The notes beneath the pieces are model-generated. The model saw nothing but the letters and a program-made list of their open reading frames with translations, made no database searches and had not been told where the DNA came from. Shown here one piece after another: positions 6,690 to 15,066 of a DNA stretch of 22,887 bases; position 1 is the first letter of the stretch, and each line of letters opens with the position of its first letter. This DNA is from CAUZJO01 sp963580245 (GTDB lineage: Bacteria; Sumerlaeota; Sumerlaeia; MVZB01), in NCBI GenBank assembly GCA_963580245.1, contig CAUZJO010000074.1:1-22887 (forward strand), written 5' to 3'. A program made the position numbers and the translations under genes.

Positions 6690-9600
6690 CTACTCGAACA
6701 CCATCCAGATCGGGTCCGCGGCGTTTTCGGGGATCGGGTTGGCCAACTGTTCGTAGACGGTGAAGATACCCGACTTGGTCGTGGTCGACCCACCACCGCT
6801 CATGTTCTGCACCGAAATACGGCGCGGACCAAGGTCGGCCTCTTCCCGCACGTGGACTTTCACGATCACATAGCTGCGGCTGCGGCGATCGACTTCCATG
6901 ATCTCGATGCCCCCACCAAAGGAGACGGCGAGGTCATCGCTGAAGTTGTCGCCGACCAGGAAGACCTCCATCGTCGCCCCGCGCAACGACCCCGCCGGCT
7001 GGGCCTCGAAGACCACCGGGTTGCCCGGCGCGCGATTGAGCCCCTCGGGCTGGAAGTTGAGTCCGTCACCGACGATGCGGTTTACATAGAAGAAGTTCTG
7101 GGCACCGGTCACGGCCTGCGTTCGAGTCGGCCCGGTGCAGGTGATCATCATGTCCAGGTCCCCATCCAGGTCGTAGTCGAACAGGTCAACGTCATTGGCC
7201 CACCCCGTCCGGCTATCTTCATTTTCCCCTTCTTGCCCGGTCTCCACTTCGAAGAAGTCGGAGTTGGCGCGGCCGAACGGCACCTCGTAGGAGGCGTCCT
7301 CGAAAAAGCCTAATTTCAGGGTGCCGTCTGGCTGTTCGCGCAAGGTGTTCACCCAGACGGTCACGTGGCGGGTGATGCCGCCCACGAAGCGCGAGACGAC
7401 GATATCGAGGTCGCCATCGAGGTCGATGTCACCCGAGGCGCACCCCCGCGTGGGTGTCGCGCCGGTCGGCGGAAAGCGGCGTTCGGTGTCGTCGTCAAAG
7501 ACACCCGGGTCCATGTTGGTTGGATCGTTGATCAGGATGCGATCGGGCGAGTCGTCGAAGGAGATGTAGACGTCAATGGAGCCTTCCCAAACGTCGTCCT
7601 CGCGCACGGTCACAATGCCGTCGCCATTGGTGTCCCCCGACTCCTCCTCCGAGGGCAGGTCAACCCAATCGATGATGCCGTTGCCGTTGAGGTCCTCACC
7701 GGGATCGAGATAACCATTAAAGTTCACGTCCTCGGTCGGCTCGCCCAGACCGTCATAGTCGCCCAATGTCATCCCCTGCGCCATCAACAGGGCGAACTCG
7801 GGGACCCGCTCGCCAGGCTCGCTGTCGGTGAAGACGCCCGTGCCATCGTTCAGCAACAGCCTGAAGCCGGGCGTGGCGACCCCGTTGGTCTCATTGGCGA
7901 ACATAATATCGACGAACCCGTCGTGGTTGAAATCCGCCGCGAGGACATCCTGGGTGTTGTCGATGACGCCCTGGATGACGCCCCCGTTCTCCTCGACGGG
8001 CAGGTTCTGCTCGGTGCGGTCCAGGTAACTTCCCACGTTGCCGGGATTGTTCATCAACAGGACGTTGGGCGCGCCGCTGTTGTCCAAACCGTTGGCGATG
8101 ACGATATCGAGCAGACCGTCGTTATTGAAATCGGCCATCTTCAGCTTGCGGTTTTGCTGCTTCAAGACCAGGCCCAAGGGATTCGACACGGAGTCCTCGA
8201 GGATCGGGATATTGGACGAAATATCGAAAATCGCGTCGCCAAGCGAGTCTGCATCGGGCGCCATATTGAAAATCTGGATGTCGCTGTCACGGTTTATGAG
8301 CAACTGGGCCCCCGTGCCGCTATGGGCGATGACCAGGTCGTTGTCCCCGTCGTTGTCCACGTCGCCCGCGCCCACGTCGGTCGTGGCGGCCAGATCTCCG
8401 ACAAATCCATCAAAGTTGCGCTGCAACAAGCTCTCTAATGTCATGAGGCCCTCAAAATTATGTTCGAACAAGTCTACGCGCGGGCCGGGGTGGTCACTGC
8501 CGCCGGGCTGGAAGACCGGCACCGAATCGCCCACTGTTTTTCCTTGATTTAGCAGGACGCGGGCGAAGTCGCCGTTGGTCGTGAACCTACCCCCTTCGGC
8601 GATGATCATGTCGGGCCGTCCGTCGGAATTCAGGTCGCTAACGGTTGTAGTGACCGAAAAACCGGATATCGCGGAATTTACATTGAACGGAGGCGCCAAT
8701 GCGACCCCGGCGATTCCCGGGAGGACCTCGCGCGTGGCCTCATAAAACAACGTCGGGTCTTCATCGGTGAAAACGTCGGGTGCGTCGCTGAATATCTGAT
8801 TGAGAAAGATTTCGTTACGCTCGCCGGCGTTAAAGACCAGTATATCATAATCACCGTCGTTATCCACGTCCCCGTTCAATCCGAACATACTGACGACCTC
8901 GTTGTTGGGTGAGAGCGTGGCCGACGTATCGGTGAAATTACCGTAACCGTCGTTCAGAAAGACTTGATTGCCGACGGGGGCGCCATTGAGGATGAAAGTC
9001 CCGGCACCGGTCGAATCGACCCGCGAAATCCCAAACTCCGTCGAGTTGAAAATCATGAAATCGAGGTCACCGTCGCGATCGAAATCACCGGCGGTGACTG
9101 ACTGGGACTCACCGAGTTGGGCCAAATCCTGGCCTGAATCTTCAGCGGGCGGGACCGTGTTCTCCGGCCACAAGTCGGTATCGGCAGCCAGGGGGAAAAC
9201 ATGGTAGATCTGTGAGTAGTTCTCACGGTATTGAACGGCGTTCCCTCCGTAGACGTTAATTTCGCCTTCGTCGCCGGTACTCTGTCCCTGACCTCTTGAT
9301 ACTCCCTTGCCGGCAAAGCTTATGATCACGCCACCTTCCGCGATGTCGTAGCGTGAGGTAAATGGCGCGCCGCCCTGCGCATCATTGTCCGAGGCGACCA
9401 GCGGTCTGGGGGCCCCACGGTTTTCCCAATCTCCGACGTAGGCCCCCCAGCCACCCCGCTGAACGCGGCTGGTAATGTCAGTCTCCACAAATCCGTCCGG
9501 TTCGACGTCACAAGAGTGACCTTGGGGGAAGCCGATAAAGAGGGGAAAGGCGTCATAGCGGAAGAGGGTACCATTGGGATCCCCCGAGTCGGATTCGAGG

Positions 9601-12600
9601 CAGAACAGACCATGACCCGTGCCGATGGACTGTGCCCCCCCGACCGTGGGATTGTTGTCTTCGTTGAATTGATTCATAAACGCGTGCGATGGACCACCGG
9701 GGCTGGCCCCATAGTCCATATTATAATTGAGGCAAGAGAAGTAACCATCGGCGACGCCATCGGAGCCGAGTTGACCGGTCTCAACCGAGAAGACGTCGAG
9801 GTTCCTGAAGTGGGCTGCGTGAATGCCATGGTCAGGTATGTCTCCTCCGGTAAAATCATCGCCGATCGTTTCAAATCCCTCATCCCCCTCGCGGTTCATC
9901 GACACCGGCATATGGCCTCCCAGAAACAGCTGCCGATTATTGGCTCGTAGCGAGAACAGATCAAGACTCGAGTCGCGGAAAAAGGGGGCGAGCCGGGATT
10001 CAACGGCCGAAGTACCCATCGGTGATCCCTCCCAGCTGAAGTTCCCATCCTCATCTCTCGTGGCCATCGGGGGAAGGACCGGCGGCATCCGATCAATCTC
10101 GGTGGGATTGAAGGAAACCAGTCGCTGGGCCTCGTTGGTTCCGAACGGACCGGCTGCCCTCTCGATGACTAGAGATGTCAATGTCCCGAAGCGGTCGTCG
10201 GACCCCAATGTTTCGTCCACGAAGTAAAAGCCGCGCTTGTAGGGCGAATAATTGGGCTGGTTGGTCTGATTGATCAAGACGCGCTCGGCGGCCAGGAGAA
10301 CCTCGCTGAACCGATCCGAACGTGAATCCATGAGCCGGTCGCCCGTCGGAAAGTCATCGTCGCGCGGAGAGATATCGCACCATGCGCTCGTGAGAAAGCC
10401 GTCGGGGAAGGCTCTGCGTTGACTGATCACGAGATCCAAATCCCCATCGCCGTCGATGTCGCCGACGGCCGGCCGGAAGGAGACGTCATGGGTGAAGCCG
10501 TCGTTGGGATCCCAGCCGCGGTTGAGCAGGCCCGGCAGGACGTCGGCCGAGATGTCGGTGTAAAAGCCGATGCGGTCGGGATCGGGCCCTTCGTTCAGAT
10601 AAAAACGATTGGGCCCTTCGATGTTGGAGACGAAGATGTCCAGGTCGCCGTCGCCGTCGAAATCGGCAAACGCCACGCCCACGCTTTTCTCATCCACGTG
10701 CAGGTCAAAGTGATCGTCGGACGTATTGGCGATGCCGTCCTCGCCGAACGTCAGGTCGCGGTAGAATGTCTCGATGGTACCATCGTCCCGGATGCGCTGC
10801 TCGTTCATGTAGAGCCGATTGATCCGGCTGCCGACGGGGTCTTCGCCGCCGCCGAAATTGGCGGTATAGACATCGAGATCGCCATCGTTGTCGATGTCGC
10901 CCAAGGCACCGTGCATGGTGACTGCATCACTGGGCGGAAAACCTCCGTTGTCGGCCCGTTCGAAGCGCAAGGGGCCAGAGGCGAATCCCCGGATCGGATC
11001 GATCGGCGGGATGCCGCCTTCGGAATCCTCACCCGTGTTGGTGATAATATCGATTCCGTCGGTGATCTCACCATCGACGACCTCGACAAGGATGGCGCGG
11101 CCGGGATCGTCCTCCAGACCCGTTAACTCATCCAGGTCCGTCGTCCCATCGGGGAACGGCACCCAACTGTCGTTCAGGATACCCGGCTGAAGAAAGCCGA
11201 AATTGAAGCCGATCAAGACCGATTCGCGCGGGAGAACCAAGACGTCCTCCCAGACCAGCGCGATCCCGCTGTCGATACTTGCGGCCGTCGCCGTGCGCAG
11301 CTCGGTTCCCGCAGCCTCCGGGTCGTCCAGTTCGGCCAGCGTGCCGATGGTCACGCGGTCCGGTGTCACCACCCCCCGGCCGCGCAGGTTCACGAACGCG
11401 CGATAAGCGGGCGCCACCTTCGATGTTTGGTAGATGAGTTCTTCGGGGATTTGGGCGCCGCGTAACGTCGTTGACCTGCTGATGATGGCGCCCTCGATGG
11501 TATAAACGGGGTTCTCCCGCCCAAACAGGAACGTATCGAGCACCTGACGAATGGTGTAAGTGCGCGGCAGGAGGGTGGGATTCTCGATCGTATAGGCCAC
11601 CTGCAAGCCCGATGCTACGCCCGCGTCGCCGCCGTTTTCGGTGGTGCGCATTTGGAACGTCAGGCCGAAGTCATCCGTGCGCAGGAACCGGCCCTGGGCT
11701 TCATTGCCGACGTCCTCGATGGTGACTCCCTCGATGGCCGGGCCGATGGCCGTGAACCGGTTCGAAAACGTCCCCACGGGCGAGGTCACGGCGACGAACG
11801 AGGAGGGCCCGCTCCCGAAACCCGAGAGGATCGGCGTGTTGTCATTGATCGCGGCGGAGAAACGCGCGGCGGAGTCCACTTCGGCCGTAATAAAGCCGTT
11901 CTCGAAGCGGTTGTCGCCGCGGAAGATTTCGATGGGCGCCTGTCCCGTCCCCGCCTCGATGACTTGCGAGGGTCCGCCATAGAATTCCGGGTCGAAAGTC
12001 TCCTGGCCCTGAAATTCCTCGTGAACGGGATTGAGCGGGATTTCCCCGATGAACCCCTCTTCGGTAAGGCTCAGCGCATAGCGGATGGGCGCCCCGTTGT
12101 CGTCGCGCGAGGGCAGGCCGGGGAAGGTGAAGGTGGAATTGAAGACGTCGCGCCCCTCGAAAGCGGCGTCGTCCTCGATCGTCAGGCCGCCTTCGATCTC
12201 GTCGTTTTGCGAATCATCGTTATCATCGATCGCCTCACGAGGGATTTCAAAGAAGAACTCGTCGGCGTCTTCCGCGTCCGCCGCGCCGCGCGCCAGGATC
12301 AATCCCTGGCCGCTCAAAATCTGGCAGACCGCGCGGTAGGGGCCGTCATTCTCGTCGCCCAGCACCGACTCGGCGATTCGATCGTCAGGATGGGGCGGAA
12401 AGGTCGGATCGAAACGGTTATCAATCCCGCCGCCCAGTGTCTTGGAATCTAGAACCTGGACGTGGCTGACCGCCAAGAAGACCGGCACCTGAACGACGAA
12501 TTCATCGACTTCCGTATCGTCGTCCGCCCCCTGGGTCACGTTGCCCTCGTCGTCGACCTCGACGTCAAAGCCGTCGACGACCGAACCTTCGAGCACCTGG

Positions 12601-13646
12601 CCCGAGATCGCTCCCACCCCTCCCCCACGCGGATCGGCCCCATCGACGATCGCGACGGTGACTTGATCATCGAACGCAAGCGCGCGTTTGAGATAGGGGT
12701 CGGTGGGCGAGCGGCTATTGCGGCCTTCCAAAAAAGGGTACATGGAGGAATCCACGATCGTGGAAGCGCCCATCCCCCTGGCGAATCCCAATTGCGTGGT
12801 CAATATGGCCTGGATATCGGGGCTGCTCTTGATCAACTGCTCGTCGTTCGAGGTCAGGTCGCCGCGGTCCTCGGGCCACATCCGGTAGCTGATCAGCGGA
12901 TCGAACGCGATATCAACGTCAATCAGCTCACCCGCTTCATATTTGCGGAACTCGGAGATGAACATGTCGATTCGAAGGTCATGATTGAAATCCAGGATCA
13001 ATATCTCGTCGCCGGTGACTTCTTCCTCGAAGATGCTGAAGACCACGCCCAGGAACTCGAAGGGAACCCCAGGAGACTGACCGGCAAGCAGCTCATCGAA
13101 ATCGAACGGGCGATTAAAGAACGTCATGCTCACCACGGCCAGCTCACCCTCCGCAGCGCTACCGGCAAAGGTGTCCTCATCCTGGAACGTAATGACGTTG
13201 TAACCATCGATGGCGATCCCAAACGGAGTGTACGGCGCGAAGTTCTCCACCTCGATCGGAGGCCACAGATTGGCGTCGAAAACGGTCTCGCCGAAACCGA
13301 AATCGGCGTACCAGGCGCTGTTCCATGTATCAAGCGCGCGGTTCATCCCTTCGATCACCTGGCCGGAAGTGATATCGTGGTCATTGAGATGGGGCAGGAG
13401 AATGTCGAACCCCAATGGGTCGGGGGTCTCGAAATCCGCACCGCCCCGACTAATGAACGAGAAGTACACCTCGTCGCGGCCCCAATACAGCCCCTGGACC
13501 CGGGCCTGATCGTCCTGGGACGAAGTGAGCGAATTGTCTTCGGGCACGAACATGTTGAACGGACTTCCGGCCCATAACGGCGTGACCAACAGCACCCACA
13601 ACGCCAGAATCACCGTCCGGTCGAAGAGAGGCTTGAAAACGTACAT
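6690..13646 (-). CDS. Giant secreted FG-GAP/VCBS repeat protein with degenerate matrixin-like N-terminus and IPT/TIG tail
   Basis: This 2318-residue exported protein begins with a signal peptide ('TVILALWVLLVTPLWA'). Residues about 30-320 resemble a matrixin-type zinc metalloprotease: 'VDIAFDPL', a helix ending 'TQLGFARGMGA' (284-294), then a Met-turn-like 'SSMYP'. The HExxHxxGxxH residues are all replaced, so it should be inactive as a zinc protease. A beta-rich, Asp/Glu-rich middle follows (about 330-900). Then come eleven FG-GAP motifs of the D-x-D-x-D-G-D-x-D type between about residues 915 and 2165, known to form calcium-binding propeller blades. An EF-hand/dockerin-like stretch ('DLNGNGIIDWVD', 'DTNGDGIVTVREDD') interrupts them near 1970-2020. 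An IPT/TIG-like Ig fold ends the protein (about 2210-2305). A surface adhesion or display role is inferred. The open frame reaches 13703, but the start at 13646 is chosen for its GGAGG site at 8 bases and the immediate signal peptide. Confidence 0.88.
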   Translation of the reverse strand: MYVFKPLFDRTVILALWVLLVTPLWAGSPFNMFVPEDNSLTSSQDDQARVQGLYWGRDEVYFSFISRGGADFETPDPLGFDILLPHLNDHDITSGQVIEGMNRALDTWNSAWYADFGFGETVFDANLWPPIEVENFAPYTPFGIAIDGYNVITFQDEDTFAGSAAEGELAVVSMTFFNRPFDFDELLAGQSPGVPFEFLGVVFSIFEEEVTGDEILILDFNHDLRIDMFISEFRKYEAGELIDVDIAFDPLISYRMWPEDRGDLTSNDEQLIKSSPDIQAILTTQLGFARGMGASTIVDSSMYPFLEGRNSRSPTDPYLKRALAFDDQVTVAIVDGADPRGGGVGAISGQVLEGSVVDGFDVEVDDEGNVTQGADDDTEVDEFVVQVPVFLAVSHVQVLDSKTLGGGIDNRFDPTFPPHPDDRIAESVLGDENDGPYRAVCQILSGQGLILARGAADAEDADEFFFEIPREAIDDNDDSQNDEIEGGLTIEDDAAFEGRDVFNSTFTFPGLPSRDDNGAPIRYALSLTEEGFIGEIPLNPVHEEFQGQETFDPEFYGGPSQVIEAGTGQAPIEIFRGDNRFENGFITAEVDSAARFSAAINDNTPILSGFGSGPSSFVAVTSPVGTFSNRFTAIGPAIEGVTIEDVGNEAQGRFLRTDDFGLTFQMRTTENGGDAGVASGLQVAYTIENPTLLPRTYTIRQVLDTFLFGRENPVYTIEGAIISRSTTLRGAQIPEELIYQTSKVAPAYRAFVNLRGRGVVTPDRVTIGTLAELDDPEAAGTELRTATAASIDSGIALVWEDVLVLPRESVLIGFNFGFLQPGILNDSWVPFPDGTTDLDELTGLEDDPGRAILVEVVDGEITDGIDIITNTGEDSEGGIPPIDPIRGFASGPLRFERADNGGFPPSDAVTMHGALGDIDNDGDLDVYTANFGGGEDPVGSRINRLYMNEQRIRDDGTIETFYRDLTFGEDGIANTSDDHFDLHVDEKSVGVAFADFDGDGDLDIFVSNIEGPNRFYLNEGPDPDRIGFYTDISADVLPGLLNRGWDPNDGFTHDVSFRPAVGDIDGDGDLDLVISQRRAFPDGFLTSAWCDISPRDDDFPTGDRLMDSRSDRFSEVLLAAERVLINQTNQPNYSPYKRGFYFVDETLGSDDRFGTLTSLVIERAAGPFGTNEAQRLVSFNPTEIDRMPPVLPPMATRDEDGNFSWEGSPMGTSAVESRLAPFFRDSSLDLFSLRANNRQLFLGGHMPVSMNREGDEGFETIGDDFTGGDIPDHGIHAAHFRNLDVFSVETGQLGSDGVADGYFSCLNYNMDYGASPGGPSHAFMNQFNEDNNPTVGGAQSIGTGHGLFCLESDSGDPNGTLFRYDAFPLFIGFPQGHSCDVEPDGFVETDITSRVQRGGWGAYVGDWENRGAPRPLVASDNDAQGGAPFTSRYDIAEGGVIISFAGKGVSRGQGQSTGDEGEINVYGGNAVQYRENYSQIYHVFPLAADTDLWPENTVPPAEDSGQDLAQLGESQSVTAGDFDRDGDLDFMIFNSTEFGISRVDSTGAGTFILNGAPVGNQVFLNDGYGNFTDTSATLSPNNEVVSMFGLNGDVDNDGDYDILVFNAGERNEIFLNQIFSDAPDVFTDEDPTLFYEATREVLPGIAGVALAPPFNVNSAISGFSVTTTVSDLNSDGRPDMIIAEGGRFTTNGDFARVLLNQGKTVGDSVPVFQPGGSDHPGPRVDLFEHNFEGLMTLESLLQRNFDGFVGDLAATTDVGAGDVDNDGDNDLVIAHSGTGAQLLINRDSDIQIFNMAPDADSLGDAIFDISSNIPILEDSVSNPLGLVLKQQNRKLKMADFNNDGLLDIVIANGLDNSGAPNVLLMNNPGNVGSYLDRTEQNLPVEENGGVIQGVIDNTQDVLAADFNHDGFVDIMFANETNGVATPGFRLLLNDGTGVFTDSEPGERVPEFALLMAQGMTLGDYDGLGEPTEDVNFNGYLDPGEDLNGNGIIDWVDLPSEEESGDTNGDGIVTVREDDVWEGSIDVYISFDDSPDRILINDPTNMDPGVFDDDTERRFPPTGATPTRGCASGDIDLDGDLDIVVSRFVGGITRHVTVWVNTLREQPDGTLKLGFFEDASYEVPFGRANSDFFEVETGQEGENEDSRTGWANDVDLFDYDLDGDLDMMITCTGPTRTQAVTGAQNFFYVNRIVGDGLNFQPEGLNRAPGNPVVFEAQPAGSLRGATMEVFLVGDNFSDDLAVSFGGGIEIMEVDRRSRSYVIVKVHVREEADLGPRRISVQNMSGGGSTTTKSGIFTVYEQLANPIPENAADPIWMVFE
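7145..10898 (-). repeat. Region encoding eleven FG-GAP/VCBS calcium-binding repeats
   Basis: Within the giant gene, D-[ILFVY]-[DN]-x-D-G-x-x-D motifs are encoded near 10869-10898, 10635-10664, 10429-10460, 9055-9087, 8842-8872, 8605-8640, 8330-8365, 8098-8138, 7903-7938, 7397-7430 and 7145-7178. Spacing is uneven (about 200-1350 bases). The longest gap, between the third and fourth motifs, holds a segment with no motif. The codons differ between copies, so these are old protein repeats and not recent DNA duplications. Confidence 0.8.
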
Positions 13647-13654
13647 CTTGGTAT

Positions 13655-13659
13655 CCTCC
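13655..13659 (-). promoter_or_regulatory. Ribosome-binding site fixing the start of the giant gene
   Basis: GGAGG on the minus strand lies 8 bases upstream of the ATG at 13646. The in-frame ATG at 13703 has no such site and would add 19 polar residues ahead of the signal peptide, so 13646 is preferred. Confidence 0.7.
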
Positions 13660-13749
13660 CTCTTGGGTACCTCTAGTGAAGATTCGATTGCGTGATGCTT
13701 CATGGTTCCGCCTAGAATGTTTGGTTCCCCACCACCGGGCGGGCCTGAA

Positions 13750-14550
13750 TCAATGCGCGGCCTTACTTTTCGATTTTTCGATGATTCCGGTCACGCGCCG
13801 CTTGACGTCCGCGAGCGGCTCATGCTGATAAATGTCATTGGCCAACTCGGGTTGATGCTTCGCCCGTTCGTCGCGGGCCGCTTGGGACTTGGCGGCGCGG
13901 CTGTCGACCATCTTCTTCAATCGGGGCTGATAAGTTAATTGGCTCAGCGCCTCGCTCTTGTTCTGGAGCTCGGACAGGCGGCGCGTGATGGATTTGACCG
14001 GACTGCCCGGGACGCTGAAAGGGCCTATCCGGCTGACCAGCTTTTCGCCCGTCTCGGGATGGCGGAAGACGGTGAACCGACCCTGAAAACGCCCGACGAT
14101 GTAAAGGTTGTCATCTTTGAGGTGCTTGCGCCGGGGGTCGCGCTTGATCCCGTTTTCTTCATACTTGGAGGGGACGGCGAACAACAGCACTTCTTCGTCC
14201 ATGCTGATATTGGCCATCCCCATCACAAACTGGGTCACCGGGATCGGCTCGCTGATCTCCCCGCCCAGTTCCTCGATCTCGAATTCGCCGCTGTTCGACA
14301 ACTTTAAGTTGCCCTTCCAGTTCTCCGACATCTTCAGGCGATATTTAGTGATGATCACCCCCCCGTTGACGCGTGTCTCACTCTCCACGCAGCGGGCGAC
14401 GAAAATGTGATCGGCCTTGTCAACCAGTTCGTCCATGCTCAACCGGACGAAACTCTGCGGGTAAGCGCTCTGAAGCCCCCCCAAGGTCAGGCCGAGCAGT
14501 AGGCAGTAGGCTGCCCATCTACCCAGCCCCAAAGGATTCGCGGAAATCAT
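13750..14550 (-). CDS. Secreted protein of the kind found next to matrixin-like genes
   Basis: The 266-residue protein has a signal peptide (core 'AAYCLLLGLTLGGLQSA') and a domain opening 'SMDELVDKADHIFVARCVES'. This is followed by a strand ending 'SENWKGN', then 'ELGGEISEPIPVTQFVMGMANISMDEEVLLFAV'. From general knowledge, proteins with this order ('L..L...AD.I..G.V' then W-K-G, G-G-E, then 'GEEVLLF') often sit beside or are fused to secreted matrixin-type metalloproteases in diverse bacteria; their biochemical role is not established. The C-terminal 70 residues are charged and helical. The next gene downstream (103 bases away) encodes the giant protein with a matrixin-like N-terminus, which fits this association. 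The start at 14550 is set by AAGGAGGA 5 bases upstream and by the signal peptide; the open frame to 14640 adds an unlikely basic leader. Confidence 0.75.
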   Translation of the reverse strand: MISANPLGLGRWAAYCLLLGLTLGGLQSAYPQSFVRLSMDELVDKADHIFVARCVESETRVNGGVIITKYRLKMSENWKGNLKLSNSGEFEIEELGGEISEPIPVTQFVMGMANISMDEEVLLFAVPSKYEENGIKRDPRRKHLKDDNLYIVGRFQGRFTVFRHPETGEKLVSRIGPFSVPGSPVKSITRRLSELQNKSEALSQLTYQPRLKKMVDSRAAKSQAARDERAKHQPELANDIYQHEPLADVKRRVTGIIEKSKSKAAH

Positions 14551-14555
14551 AGCCG

Positions 14556-14563
14556 TCCTCCTT
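14556..14563 (-). promoter_or_regulatory. Ribosome-binding site fixing the start at 14550
   Basis: AAGGAGGA on the minus strand, 5 bases before the ATG at 14550, is close to the perfect Shine-Dalgarno sequence. It excludes the longer open frame that begins at 14640. Confidence 0.75.
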
Positions 14564-14941
14564 CTTCTGCAAAAGCGGTTGTTGCCTTGATTTTGGTTAG
14601 GTACGATGTTTTTCCCGGTTCGCAGAGACGATTTCACCACGGTTCTTGTTACCTCAATCCGTCTTTAAGACATCCGGGCAAGCCTGAAGGCGTCAGCCGC
14701 CGCGACCATCGGGTCAAGCGTCCTCGCCTGAGGCAGAAGCGGATGGGCAACCCACAACATACATCAAACCGTTTATCGCGTCCCGCTGCAACTAAAAGCG
14801 ACCGAGATCGGCCGAGTGGCCCGGGGCTGGCCTATCGGGAATCCAACCTACTACGGGGTGACCCGTTGTCAAGGCATAAGTTACATCTCCACCCGCGAAA
14901 ATCAGACCCAAGAGAAACCCCGGGCTGGCTTATCTTCTATA

Positions 14942-14970
14942 AATATAGAGCACAGCGGGAGACATGTCAA
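14942..14970 (-). promoter_or_regulatory. Sigma-70-type promoter for the exported-protein block
   Basis: On the minus strand a perfect -35 TTGACA (14965-14970) and a -10 TATATT (14942-14947) are separated by exactly 17 bases in an AT-rich island of otherwise GC-rich DNA. Transcription would start near 14935 and run toward the gene starting at 14550, possibly continuing into the giant gene. Confidence 0.7.
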
Positions 14971-15066
14971 CCCCGTTCGCGCAATCGGGCCAAAACAGTC
15001 GGATTCGCCCCCCGGCCGGATTTCCCCGGTTCGCCCCGGCGGGGCCCAACCCCTTCCCCCCCGGGT

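Larger units (their letters stand above)
14551..15066. other. Long intergenic region: promoter and about 385-base 5' leader, no gene seen
   Basis: These 516 bases separate plsC from the secreted-protein gene. The strong minus-strand promoter at 14942-14970 implies an untranslated leader of about 385 bases. Inside the leader, a 17-base direct repeat with 15 matches (about 14819-14835 and 14918-14934, GCTGGC(C/T)TATC core) appears twice, and ACGGG/CCCGT forms a small hairpin near 14856-14869. I looked for common riboswitch cores and tRNA features and recognised none. GCCCC-GGC-GGGGC at 15033-15045 may form a hairpin just after plsC. Confidence 0.5.

Noticed and set aside
7145..10898. Repeated Asp/Gly codon blocks that could look like a CRISPR or DNA satellite
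   Set aside because: The spacing is irregular, the copies differ at codon level and they encode FG-GAP motifs in one frame.
12462..13577. A 371-codon plus-strand frame opposite the giant gene
   Set aside because: It is a shadow of the acidic repeat-protein codons; the minus strand has the signal peptide, ribosome-binding site and domains.
14551..14935. Possible known riboswitch in the long leader
   Set aside because: I compared by eye with c-di-GMP, SAM, glycine and cobalamin cores and saw no matching conserved bases; only an unexplained direct repeat remains.
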